A stretch of 64,000 bases of DNA from JAEUIT01 sp044220875. GTDB taxonomy: Bacteria > Planctomycetota > Phycisphaerae > Phycisphaerales > SM1A02. Positions 41,186 to 49,125 of this stretch are shown here, in pieces. The stretch is from NCBI GenBank assembly GCA_044220875.1, contig JBGAQH010000004.1, forward strand, positions 186,001 through 250,000, in the 5' to 3' direction. The position numbers and the translations under genes are program-made. The number at the start of each line of letters is the position of its first letter. Within the stretch, counting starts at the first letter, position 1. The notes below the pieces were generated by a model. It worked only from the letters and a program-made list of their open reading frames with translations, was not told where the DNA came from and did not search any database.

Positions 41186-41202
41186 TTGCAACTGAGTCGC
41201 AA
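41186..41202 (+). promoter_or_regulatory. Fur-like operator upstream of feoA
   Basis: TTGCAACTGAGTCGCAA is a 17-base inverted repeat with 7 of 8 paired positions, centred on 41194, about 62 bases before the GTG of feoA. Its length and symmetry match Fur-family operators. A partial second copy (GCGACTCACT) lies at 41128-41137. Feo operons are commonly repressed by Fur under iron excess, which fits. No Fur gene is visible in the window. Confidence 0.45.
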
Positions 41203-41264
41203 TACGATCCGACTGGCGACCTTCATGTGCGACTGGCGCTCCTCCGACCTCCCGTTCCCTCCCT

Positions 41265-41630
41265 GTGGCCGCTGACCACCCCGCCATCCCCGACTCGAGT
41301 GACGTGACCCGCGACGGACCGCGCCGGCTCCCCCTCACCCAGCTGAAGCGGGGCGATCGCGCCATCGTCGACCTCGCCGATCTTTCCGCCGAGGATTCCC
41401 GCCTGCTGTCGGCGATGGGATTGGGCCACCAGTGCGAGGTCCGGGTCTGTCGAGCCGGGACGCCCTGCATCGTGCAAATCGAGGCGACGCGGCTCGGGAT
41501 TTCCGCCGACGTGGCCGCAAAGATCATCGCCACCCCCTGCTCGTGCTACCCCAACGTCGGCCCCGGCTGCATCGGCGATCCCTCCGGCGCCATCGATGCC
41601 GCCCGCGGTTCCGCGAACGGCGCCTCGTGA
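41265..41630 (+). CDS. feoA: FeoA-type protein
   Basis: 121 residues from a GTG at 41265; a second GTG lies at 41304. The FeoA SH3-like core is clear: LTQLKRGDRAIVDLADLSAE, DSRLLSAMGLGHQCEVRVCR, TPCIVQIEATRLGISADVAA. FeoA proteins assist FeoB. Beyond the usual end there is a Cys-rich tail (TPCSCYPNVGPGCIGDPSGA) with a CxC and a further Cys, suggesting a metal or redox element not in E. coli FeoA. The stop overlaps the feoB GTG, so translation is coupled. Confidence 0.88.
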   Translation: MAADHPAIPDSSDVTRDGPRRLPLTQLKRGDRAIVDLADLSAEDSRLLSAMGLGHQCEVRVCRAGTPCIVQIEATRLGISADVAAKIIATPCSCYPNVGPGCIGDPSGAIDAARGSANGAS

Positions 41631-43639
41631 TCGACGCCCGCCCCGAGACGCCGCGACCGGCCGCCCCCGGCCTCGCTCACGGGGATGCGGCGGCCGCACC
41701 GCGGCGCGTCGCCCTTGTCGGCAATCCCAACGTCGGCAAGACCACGCTCTTCAACCGGCTCTGCGGACTGCGCTCGAAGACCGCGAATTTCCCCGGCTCG
41801 ACCGTCGAGGCCCGCTCCGGCACATGGCGACTGCAGGAGGGACGGGGCCCGACGGTGGACGTGGTCGACCTTCCGGGCGTCTACGCCCTCGACCTTGAGC
41901 TCCCCGAATCGCGGCTGTGCAGGGAATGCCTTCATGGCCGGGTCGAAGGCTGCGAGCCGGACGCGCTCGTCGTCGTCCTCGATGCGACGAATCTCACCCG
42001 CAGTCTCCAGTTCCTGGTGAGCGTGCAGCGGGCGACCGCGGCCAACCGGCCGATGGTCGTGGCCATCACGATGGCCGACCTCGCGGTGCGCAAGGGGCTC
42101 TCGATCGACGCGCGACGGATCGCCGAGCATCTGGGATGTCCGGCGGTCGTGGTCTCGGGTCGCACCGGCGAGGGAACCGAGTCGCTCGAGGCGGCGCTGC
42201 GGAGCGCGCGGCCCTGCGTGCCAACGATCGCGCCCGCCGAGTCGACGACGGCGTGGGCGACTCGGGTGATCGAGGAGAGCGTCGGCGGCGATCACGCCTC
42301 GGGCACCGACCATGACACCGTTTCCGATCGACTCGACGCGGCCTTCACGCATCCGCTGCTCGGAAGCCTCATTTTCGCGGCGGTGATGGCAGGGCTCTTC
42401 CTCACGATCTTCACGCTGGCCAGCTTCCCGATGGACGCGATCGAATGGCTCTTCGGGGCGCTCGGCGGCGCGGTGAAGAACTGGATGGGCACGGGCCCGC
42501 TCGGTTCGCTGCTCGCCGACGGGATCATCGGCGGCGTCTCCGGCACGGTCGTCTTCCTGCCGCAGATCTGCCTGCTCTTCTTCCTCCTCTCGCTCCTCGA
42601 GGACACCGGCTACCTCGCCCGAGCCGCATTCGTCATGGATCGGGTGATGTGTCGCTTCGGGCTTCCGGGCCAGGCGTTCGTGCCGCTCCTCTCGAGCCAT
42701 GCCTGCGCCCTTCCGGGCATCATGAGCGCGCGACTCATTCCCGATCGGCGCGATCGCCTGGCGACGATCCTCGTCGCACCGTTCATGAGCTGCTCGGCCC
42801 GCGTCCCGGTCTACGTGCTGCTCACGACGCTCCTCTTTCGCGACCGGCCATGGCTCGCGGGCCTCGCGTTCGCCGGGTGCTACGTGCTCGGGGCCTGTGC
42901 GGCGCTCGCCTCGGCGTTCCTCTTCCGGCGGACGATTCTCCGCGGCCAGTCGCGGCCGATGGTGCTTGAGCTCCCGACCTACAAGATCCCCTCGCTGCGG
43001 ACGGCGCTTCTCATCACCGTCGATCGGGCCCGCACGTTCCTCGTCAACGCCGGCACGATGATCATGGCCATCTGCGTCGTCATGTGGTGGCTCTCGGCCT
43101 ATCCGCAATCGGGCCCGACGCCCGCGGCCGAATCGCTGCGGAGCCAGGCCGCGGCGATCGCCACGACCGATGGGACCTCGTCGCAGGCGATGCTCGACGA
43201 GGCCGACCGCCTCGACGCGCGCGAGCAGCAGGAGCACTCCTTCGCCGGGCGGATCGGCGGCGTCGTCGAGCCGGTCTTCGCGCCGCTGGGCTTCGACCGG
43301 CAGCTCACCATCGCGACGCTCACCGCGTTCCTCGCCCGCGAGGTCTTCGTCTCGACGCTTGCGGTCCTCAATGGCACCACCGACAAGGACGACCGCATCG
43401 CCGACACGCTCGCCGGGGCGACTCGCGCGGACGGCTCGCCGCTGCTGACGCCCGCGACCAGCGCCAGCCTCCTCGTCTTCTTCGTGCTGGCCATGCAGTG
43501 CCTGCCGACGCTCACCGTCACGCGGCGCGAGACCGGTTCGTGGCGCTGGGCCGCGTTCCAGTTCGGGTGGATGTCCACGCTCGCCTACAGCGCGTCGTTC
43601 CTCACCTTCCACGGCCTTCGCATGCTGGGAGTCGGGTGA
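41627..43639 (+). CDS. feoB: Ferrous iron transporter FeoB
   Basis: 670 residues from a GTG overlapping the feoA stop. The G domain has G1 GNPNVGKTT, G3 DLPG and a G5-like SGRTGEG, but the G4 position reads ITMAD where NxxD is expected, so guanine selectivity may differ. A Cys pair (CRECLHGRVEGC) sits just after G3. The membrane part has about ten segments, with the conserved gate motifs FLPQICLLFFLLSLLEDTGY, ARAAFVMDRVM, LSSHACALPGIM and SCSARVPVYVLLTT. The protein imports Fe2+. At 670 residues it is shorter than the roughly 770 of E. coli FeoB. Confidence 0.93.
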   Translation: MIDARPETPRPAAPGLAHGDAAAAPRRVALVGNPNVGKTTLFNRLCGLRSKTANFPGSTVEARSGTWRLQEGRGPTVDVVDLPGVYALDLELPESRLCRECLHGRVEGCEPDALVVVLDATNLTRSLQFLVSVQRATAANRPMVVAITMADLAVRKGLSIDARRIAEHLGCPAVVVSGRTGEGTESLEAALRSARPCVPTIAPAESTTAWATRVIEESVGGDHASGTDHDTVSDRLDAAFTHPLLGSLIFAAVMAGLFLTIFTLASFPMDAIEWLFGALGGAVKNWMGTGPLGSLLADGIIGGVSGTVVFLPQICLLFFLLSLLEDTGYLARAAFVMDRVMCRFGLPGQAFVPLLSSHACALPGIMSARLIPDRRDRLATILVAPFMSCSARVPVYVLLTTLLFRDRPWLAGLAFAGCYVLGACAALASAFLFRRTILRGQSRPMVLELPTYKIPSLRTALLITVDRARTFLVNAGTMIMAICVVMWWLSAYPQSGPTPAAESLRSQAAAIATTDGTSSQAMLDEADRLDAREQQEHSFAGRIGGVVEPVFAPLGFDRQLTIATLTAFLAREVFVSTLAVLNGTTDKDDRIADTLAGATRADGSPLLTPATSASLLVFFVLAMQCLPTLTVTRRETGSWRWAAFQFGWMSTLAYSASFLTFHGLRMLGVG

Positions 43640-43646
43640 TCGCGCG

Positions 43647-43865
43647 ATGATTCCCATGACGCCCATCACGGCCATGACGCTGCCCGTCGACGACTGGCAG
43701 TTCTGGGCGGCGACCGCGGTGGCCTGCGGAGCGCTCCTCATCGCCATTCGCCCCTTCCTGCCGAGGCGAAGCGCCAAGGGCGCCCCCTGTCCGGGATGCC
43801 CCAGCGGCGCCGCGGCCAGCCGGCCGAAGCCGACCACGCTCACCATCGAGGGCCGTCGGCTCTGA
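43647..43865 (+). CDS. FeoB-associated Cys-rich membrane protein
   Basis: 72 residues starting seven bases after feoB. One membrane segment (FWAATAVACGALLIAIRPFL) is followed by a cytoplasmic tail with CPGC. This is the look of the small FeoB-associated Cys-rich proteins (the family that replaces FeoC in many bacteria). The two Cys residues may bind iron or regulate FeoB. Operon position supports the call. The MIPMTPITAM start is low complexity, so the true start may lie a few codons downstream. Confidence 0.75.
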   Translation: MIPMTPITAMTLPVDDWQFWAATAVACGALLIAIRPFLPRRSAKGAPCPGCPSGAAASRPKPTTLTIEGRRL

Positions 43866-43951
43866 ACACCTGCGAACGGTCGCTTCCCCTACGCTGTGCT
43901 CGACCATCCCGATCTCGCGACCCGATCCGCCGATTGCCGATACCTCCCGCG

Positions 43952-45295
43952 ATGCGCCGCACGCCTCTCCTCCCCTCGCTCCTCCTGGTGACGCTCGGCG
44001 GCTGCGCGGAGCTCTCGCAGCGCTCCGATCCCGCGCCGAGCCAGGGCGCCGCATTCGAGGCGGGCGTCGCACCGGTCGATCGCGCGACGCTGCAGACGAA
44101 GCTCCTCGACCTGGCCGAGTACGCGTCGACCGAGCTGAGCAACGCGGTGCGCGACGTGTTGGCCCGGAATCCCGACGCCGGCGTGCGCGTCGACGCCCAG
44201 TCCTTCCGCACCCAGGTCGCGACGGCGACGACGGCCATCGCCACGAGCGGCGAGCCGGAGGCGGCGCTCCTGGACTTCATCACTTTCCTCACGCTCGAAC
44301 GGTGGGTGGTCGAGCGCTGGGTCGCGACCCGCCCCGCCGACGCGCCCGAGCAGCAGCTGCTCGCGGCCCTCGATCGCTCGCTCGCCCAGACCAGGGCCTC
44401 GACCGACGCCTATCTGAGTCCGGCGAAGCGCGAGCGGCTCAACGGGCTCATCGCCACGTGGAAGGACGAGCACCCCAACGCGAACTTCGTCGGCATCGTG
44501 CGGCTCGCGGACTTCGAAGCGCTGCGCAGCGAGCCCTTCCGACCGAAGCTCGAGCGGCTTGCCCCGACGCTCCTCGCCCCGGTGACCCAGGCGGAGCGGG
44601 AGATCGAGCGTTCCCGCATTCTCGGCGAGCGATTCGCCTTCATCCTGCAACGGCTCCCATTCCTGATCCGCTGGCAGGCCGAGGAGACGGCGTACCGCAT
44701 CCTCGACCAGCCCGAGGTGACGCAGTTCCAGAGTTCGCTGAACGAGGGTCGGGCCTCGATCGACCGGCTGGCGACGGCGATTGACCGGGCCCAGTCGACG
44801 GCGAAGGAGATCGAGGACGCCGTCGCGTCGATCAGGCCCGGTGACCTCGCGCCGGCGAAGGAGCTTGCCAACGACATCCGGCTTGCGATGGCCGACGCCA
44901 AGGCGCTCCTGCCCGACGCCCAGAAGACGATCGCCGACCTGAAGGACGCGATCGCCGGCGCGGAGCGCGTCAGCGCCTCGCTCAAGGACCTCACCCACGG
45001 ACCGGACGGCAAGCCCATCGACCTTTCGACGATCGGCGCCGCGAGCGAGCGATTCGTCACCGCCGCGGCAGACCTGCGCAGCGCGATCCAGCAGGCGAAT
45101 GCCCTCCTCTCCTCCGACGACGCGACGCAGCGCCTCGCCGAGCTCACCGACACCGGCACGAAGGGCATCGATCACGTCATCTGGCGCATCGCGCTCCTCA
45201 TGGTGATCGGCGCGGCGCTCTCCATGGTGCTCATGGTGGTGAGAAGCCTGACCCGTCCGCGCGGCGAGCCGGCCGAACGTCCGCGGCGCACCTGA
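43952..45295 (+). CDS. Lipoprotein with C-terminal membrane segment
   Basis: 447 residues from the ATG at 43952. MRRTPLLPSLLLVTLGGCAE is a lipoprotein signal with lipobox LGGC. The middle is helical and charged, with a long stretch (about 250-400) of Ala/Leu/Asp-rich helices suggesting a coiled coil (LATAIDRAQSTAKEIEDAVA, LANDIRLAMADAKALLPDAQ). Near the C-terminus is one membrane segment (HVIWRIALLMVIGAALSMVL) before a basic tail. Having both a lipid anchor and a C-terminal membrane segment suggests that the protein spans the periplasm. No family is recognised. Confidence 0.7.
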   Translation: MRRTPLLPSLLLVTLGGCAELSQRSDPAPSQGAAFEAGVAPVDRATLQTKLLDLAEYASTELSNAVRDVLARNPDAGVRVDAQSFRTQVATATTAIATSGEPEAALLDFITFLTLERWVVERWVATRPADAPEQQLLAALDRSLAQTRASTDAYLSPAKRERLNGLIATWKDEHPNANFVGIVRLADFEALRSEPFRPKLERLAPTLLAPVTQAEREIERSRILGERFAFILQRLPFLIRWQAEETAYRILDQPEVTQFQSSLNEGRASIDRLATAIDRAQSTAKEIEDAVASIRPGDLAPAKELANDIRLAMADAKALLPDAQKTIADLKDAIAGAERVSASLKDLTHGPDGKPIDLSTIGAASERFVTAAADLRSAIQQANALLSSDDATQRLAELTDTGTKGIDHVIWRIALLMVIGAALSMVLMVVRSLTRPRGEPAERPRRT

Positions 45296-45330
45296 CGGCC
45301 TGCCGACGGCCGCGACAGTACAGTGCGGCG

Positions 45331-46497
45331 ATGCGATCCATCACTCCGTCGCTGACTGCGTCGGCACTCGCGTTGGTCCTCACCGTGGTCCTTCCCCTGT
45401 CCGGCTGTGCCGCGCATGCCCCGGCCCAACGGCCGCTCCGCGCCACGACGACGGAAGCGGCGCTGGCGATGCTCAACGACCACGAGCGGGCTCCCGTGGC
45501 CGAGGCCCTTTCGAAGGCGGGACCGAACGCAGCGGCGCTCGCGACGGCGATCGGGTCGATCGAGCCGGAGATGCGCCCGGGCATGGCGTTCCTCGTCGCG
45601 ACCATGCCGGAGCGCGACCGCAACGCACTGACCGCGGAGTTCCTCCTCACCAATACGCGGCTGGCCTATGAGGCGTGGCGCGGCGCGCCGTGGGGCGACC
45701 AGATCAGCGAGCAGACGTTCTTCCAGTACATCCTGCCCTATGTGAACCTCAACGAGCGCCGCGACGACTGGCGTGCGGACTTCGTCCACCGATTCCAGGC
45801 CCAGGCGTGGGCGTCGAGCGACCCGATGGAGGCGCTGCGCTCGCTGAACGACCACCTCAACGACGCGGTGAACGTCCACTACCACGCCAGCAAGCGGAAG
45901 AAGCCCGACCAGAGTCCCTACGAATCGATGGAGCTCTCGTGGGCGTCGTGCACGGGCCTGTCGATTCTCCTCGTCGATGCCTGTCGCGCCGCCGGGATTC
46001 CCGCCCGATGCGTCGGCTGCCCGGCGTGGAAGAAGGTCACCGGCAACCACACCTGGGTCGAGGTCTTCGGGCCGGACGCGACCGGGCATTGGCGTTGGTT
46101 CAACGTCGGCGACACCGGCAGCGACCCGCGCGGCGAGAATTGGGTGAACGAGCGCTGCCGCGACGAGACCGACGCCGACGACTGGTCGCACGCAGTCTGG
46201 GCCGCCTGCTGGCGCCCGAGCGCTCATCACTTCCCGCTGCCGTGGGAATGGGAGATCGAATACGTCCCGGCCCTCAACGTGACCCGCTTCTACAAGTCGC
46301 CGGTCGAGCAGGCCGTCGCGTTGCCGCGCGCCGGCGCCGCGGTGGTCGAGGCGTTCTGGCAGGGCGAGATCGTTGCCCGCTCCGAGGCCAAGGCCGGCGA
46401 GCAGTCGGTCACGCTGCATCTGGCGAAGGGCGAGCGATTCGACATCGTGGTCCGCTATGCCGACGGCACCCGCGCCGACCTCACGGTCGCGCCATAA
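45331..46497 (+). CDS. Transglutaminase-like lipoprotein
   Basis: 388 residues. The N-terminus ends in the lipobox LSGC at residues 23-26. A transglutaminase-like cysteine protease domain follows with the catalytic triad: Cys207 in SWASCTGLSILLVDACRAAG, His240 in GNHTWVEVF and Asp261 in VGDTG. The region before it (about 115-190) and the C-terminal beta part (about 310-388, a carboxypeptidase-regulatory-like fold) are less certain. Such proteins may act on peptides or peptidoglycan crosslinks; the substrate is unknown. It is 35 bases downstream of the preceding lipoprotein. Confidence 0.83.
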   Translation: MRSITPSLTASALALVLTVVLPLSGCAAHAPAQRPLRATTTEAALAMLNDHERAPVAEALSKAGPNAAALATAIGSIEPEMRPGMAFLVATMPERDRNALTAEFLLTNTRLAYEAWRGAPWGDQISEQTFFQYILPYVNLNERRDDWRADFVHRFQAQAWASSDPMEALRSLNDHLNDAVNVHYHASKRKKPDQSPYESMELSWASCTGLSILLVDACRAAGIPARCVGCPAWKKVTGNHTWVEVFGPDATGHWRWFNVGDTGSDPRGENWVNERCRDETDADDWSHAVWAACWRPSAHHFPLPWEWEIEYVPALNVTRFYKSPVEQAVALPRAGAAVVEAFWQGEIVARSEAKAGEQSVTLHLAKGERFDIVVRYADGTRADLTVAP

Positions 46498-46511
46498 GCA
46501 TCACATCGAAC

Positions 46512-47339
46512 TCACAGCCGCTTGTGCGCCGGCCGTGATTCCGGCTCGCGCCCGCCGCCGGCGATCGCCGCGATCGCCCGCACCAGGGCGAGGTCATCGG
46601 GCGTCGTCACCTTGATGTTGCGGGCATCGCCCTCAACCACCATCACCTGCTGGCCGTAGCGCTCGACGACCTGGGCGTCGTCGGTGACGCCATCGAGCCC
46701 GCCTTCGCGCTCGACATGGTCGTAGGCGGCAAGGATCAGCGCTCGCGTGAAGACCTGCGGCGTCTGCACGCCGACCAGTCCGGCCCGCGAGACCGTCTCA
46801 AGGATCGGCCGCACGGTCGCGGCGGCGGCGCATGCGGCCCCCTCCGGCGGCGCTCCGAGGATCGCATCGGCGATGGCGTTCTCCTCGGGGGCAATGGCGA
46901 CCGCGGCGCCGACGCGCTTCAGCGTGGCGCTCACCGGCACGCCGGGAATCACCGCGGGATGGTGGCGCGCGGCGAAGAAGACGCGATCGATCATGGCCGC
47001 CGGCGCGGTCGGCCGGGCGGCGTCGTGAATTGCGACGTGGGTGCACTCCTCGGGCACCGCCGCAAGAGCCCGTCGCACCGTTTCCCAGCGCTCACGACGC
47101 CCGCCGGCGACGACGCGGGCCCCGTAGAACGCGAGCTGGGTGCCGTAGCGCAGCCGGAACTCCTCCGCTGCGGACTCCTCCGGCGGAGCGGCGACGACGA
47201 TCGCGGCGACATCGTCGCGCGAGGCGAAGAGCTCGATCGTCCGAAGGAGGAGCGCTCGGCCCCCCAGATCCTGGGCGAGCTTGTCGCCACCGAATCGGCT
47301 GCCCGAACCGGCCGCAGGCACAATGACACAGACGCGCAT
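46512..47339 (-). CDS. ispD: 2-C-methyl-D-erythritol 4-phosphate cytidylyltransferase (IspD)
   Basis: 275 residues, slightly longer than the usual 230-240. Motifs of the MEP-pathway enzyme are all present: VIVPAAGSGSRFGGDKLAQD (nucleotide and metal site), GGRRERWETVRRAL, VAIHDAARPT, TPQVFTRALI, TDDAQVVERYG and GDARNIKVTTPDDLALV. It transfers CMP to methylerythritol phosphate in isoprenoid synthesis. A region of about 20 residues between HDAARPT and TPQVF (VGAAVAIAPEENAIADAILG) is longer than in E. coli. No IspF is adjacent. The gene is convergent with the transglutaminase-like gene. Confidence 0.93.
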   Translation of the reverse strand: MRVCVIVPAAGSGSRFGGDKLAQDLGGRALLLRTIELFASRDDVAAIVVAAPPEESAAEEFRLRYGTQLAFYGARVVAGGRRERWETVRRALAAVPEECTHVAIHDAARPTAPAAMIDRVFFAARHHPAVIPGVPVSATLKRVGAAVAIAPEENAIADAILGAPPEGAACAAAATVRPILETVSRAGLVGVQTPQVFTRALILAAYDHVEREGGLDGVTDDAQVVERYGQQVMVVEGDARNIKVTTPDDLALVRAIAAIAGGGREPESRPAHKRL

Positions 47340-47420
47340 GCCGCGAGCGTATCGCGAAAATGCACGTCTGAGTTCGGGTGGATTCGTGACGAGTCGGAGA
47401 TCGGCGGCGAGCGCCCGCGG

Positions 47421-47807
47421 TCAGGCCGCGGCCTTCGCCTTGTTGACCGTCTCCTCGATCCGGGCCGCGAGCACTTCCTGGGTGAAGGGCTTCACGACGT
47501 AGTTGTTCACGCCGGCCCGAATCGCGGTCACGACCTTCGTCTTCTCCGACTCGGTGGTGACCATGATGATCGGCGCGGTGAATCCGCGGCCGCGGGCGGC
47601 CTTCACGAACTCGAGCCCGTCCATGTTCGGCATGTTCCAGTCGCAGAGGACCAGGTCGGGACGGAAGGCCCCGAGCTTGCTCAGTGCGTCCTGGCCGTCG
47701 TGGGCCTCCTCCATCGACTCGAAGCCCATCTGCGTCAACATCGTCTTCTGGATGTTCCGCATCGTCTTCGAATCATCGATGAGCATCACACGCAACTTGG
47801 TGTCCAT
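47421..47807 (-). CDS. cheY: CheY-type single-domain response regulator
   Basis: 128 residues, a lone receiver domain. The phospho-acceptor is Asp56 in LVLCDWNMPNMDGLEF, with acidic residues Asp11 and Asp12, Thr84/85 in IMVTTESEK and Lys106 in VVKPFTQEV. CheY carries the chemotaxis signal to the flagellar motor. It lies ten bases downstream of cheX, so the two are probably cotranscribed. The rest of a chemotaxis operon (cheA, cheW, MCPs) is not in the window. Confidence 0.92.
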   Translation of the reverse strand: MDTKLRVMLIDDSKTMRNIQKTMLTQMGFESMEEAHDGQDALSKLGAFRPDLVLCDWNMPNMDGLEFVKAARGRGFTAPIIMVTTESEKTKVVTAIRAGVNNYVVKPFTQEVLAARIEETVNKAKAAA

Positions 47808-47817
47808 CGCGCACTCC

Positions 47818-48318
47818 TCAGGCCGCCTTCACGGCGGTGCCGACTCCGGTCATGACCAGTTCAACCACGAACTGCCCCGTCTTCATGCCGAACGGCAGGA
47901 AGAGCAACGTCGCCGCCGGACCGCCCGTGAACGGGGACGACCCGGGCACCGGGCCGATCGAAACCTCCGGGCAGCCAATCTTGATCTTGAGACCGCTGAG
48001 GCGCGAGATCGCGCCACCGGTGATCATGTTCGCGAGCTCACCGGCGGCGTCCTTCATGTCCACCGACCCGAAGGGCATCTTCATGCCGACGAAGGCCGTG
48101 ATCGCCTCGTTGGCCGCCTCCTCGCACATCACCAGCGTGACCGAGCCGACGACATCGCCGCTCAGCTTGATCGTGGCCCGGATGTGCTTGTCCTTGATCT
48201 CGGGAATTGTCTGATGGGCACCCTTGGTCTGCACGGCCTGCTTCAGCATCGTGCGAAAGAGGTTCTCAACGCTCGAGACAAACGGTTCGACACAGCGTTC
48301 TTGGCTCTGACGGTCCAT
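47818..48318 (-). CDS. cheX: CheX-family CheY phosphatase
   Basis: 166 residues from the ATG at 48316-48318. The family motif ExxN appears as GELANMITGG (Glu94 and Asn97), which inserts next to the CheY acyl phosphate. The flanking helix DMKDAAGELANMITGGAIS and the sheet (ATIKLSGDVVGSVTLVM) fit the CheC/CheX fold. CheX removes phosphate from CheY. Adjacent cheY strengthens the call. The start region is divergent from rsmD with 189 bases between, in which I see no clear promoter. Confidence 0.88.
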   Translation of the reverse strand: MDRQSQERCVEPFVSSVENLFRTMLKQAVQTKGAHQTIPEIKDKHIRATIKLSGDVVGSVTLVMCEEAANEAITAFVGMKMPFGSVDMKDAAGELANMITGGAISRLSGLKIKIGCPEVSIGPVPGSSPFTGGPAATLLFLPFGMKTGQFVVELVMTGVGTAVKAA

Positions 48319-48507
48319 GGAGAGCGTCGCTCCTCGCGCCTCACTGTCCCGGCGGGATCGCCGGACATCAGACAGGCGGGCGTATTGTCGACCCCTTCCG
48401 CGGACGAGTTGAGACGACGATGCCGGGCCGCGCCGGACGATCGCCAGAACCCGCACAGGCGGCAGGGTCGCTCGCGTCCACCAGCGGGCTTCCCGTACGA
48501 TGGCGGG

Positions 48508-49125
48508 ATGCTCAAGATCCTCGGTGGCGAGTTTCGCTCGCGGTATCTGCACAGCCCGGAGGGAGAGGACCAGACCCGTCCGATGACCTCGCGCACCAAG
48601 GAGTCGATCTTCAACCTCCTCCGCGGCTGGTTTGAGGGGGCGCGGGTGCTCGACCTCTTCGCCGGCGTCGGCACGATGGGTTTGGAGGCCGTTTCCCGCG
48701 GGGCAACCGAGGTGGTCCTCGTCGAGCGGGACCGCGAGGTCTACAACTACCTCACCGGCAACATCGCCACCCTCCGCTGCGGCGATCGCGCCATCGCGAT
48801 TCAGGGGGACGCCCTCGGTCCGATCGCGATCCAGCGGGCCCCCAAGCCGGTGGACATTGTCTTCCTCGATCCGCCCTACGCGATGATGTACGACGACGAC
48901 CTGCGGGCCAAGGTCCTCGAGCAGGCCAGGTTGCTGCGCTCGGTGATGGCCGAGAAGTCATTCCTTGTTCTTCGCTCGCCGATCGAACTCCCCCCGAACG
49001 AGATCCGGCTCGACGGATTCGATGGTCCCGAAACTCATGCCTACAGCCGGGAGATGCTGGTGATGCTCTACATGCCCACCCGCACCGCAACCGCCGCATC
49101 GCCCGCCCCCGAGAGAACGCCATGA
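48508..49125 (+). CDS. rsmD: 16S rRNA (guanine966-N2)-methyltransferase (RsmD)
   Basis: 205 residues from the ATG at 48508. It begins MLKILGGEFRSRYLHSPEGE like RsmD, then RPMTSRTKESIFNLLRGWF, the AdoMet site VLDLFAGVGTMGLEAVSRGA and the catalytic DPPY tetrad. The enzyme methylates G966 of 16S rRNA in the small subunit. The stop is overlapped by the ATG of the next gene (ATGA), so the two are cotranscribed although no functional link is obvious. The coaD and ipk genes often found beside it are not here. Confidence 0.92.
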   Translation: MLKILGGEFRSRYLHSPEGEDQTRPMTSRTKESIFNLLRGWFEGARVLDLFAGVGTMGLEAVSRGATEVVLVERDREVYNYLTGNIATLRCGDRAIAIQGDALGPIAIQRAPKPVDIVFLDPPYAMMYDDDLRAKVLEQARLLRSVMAEKSFLVLRSPIELPPNEIRLDGFDGPETHAYSREMLVMLYMPTRTATAASPAPERTP

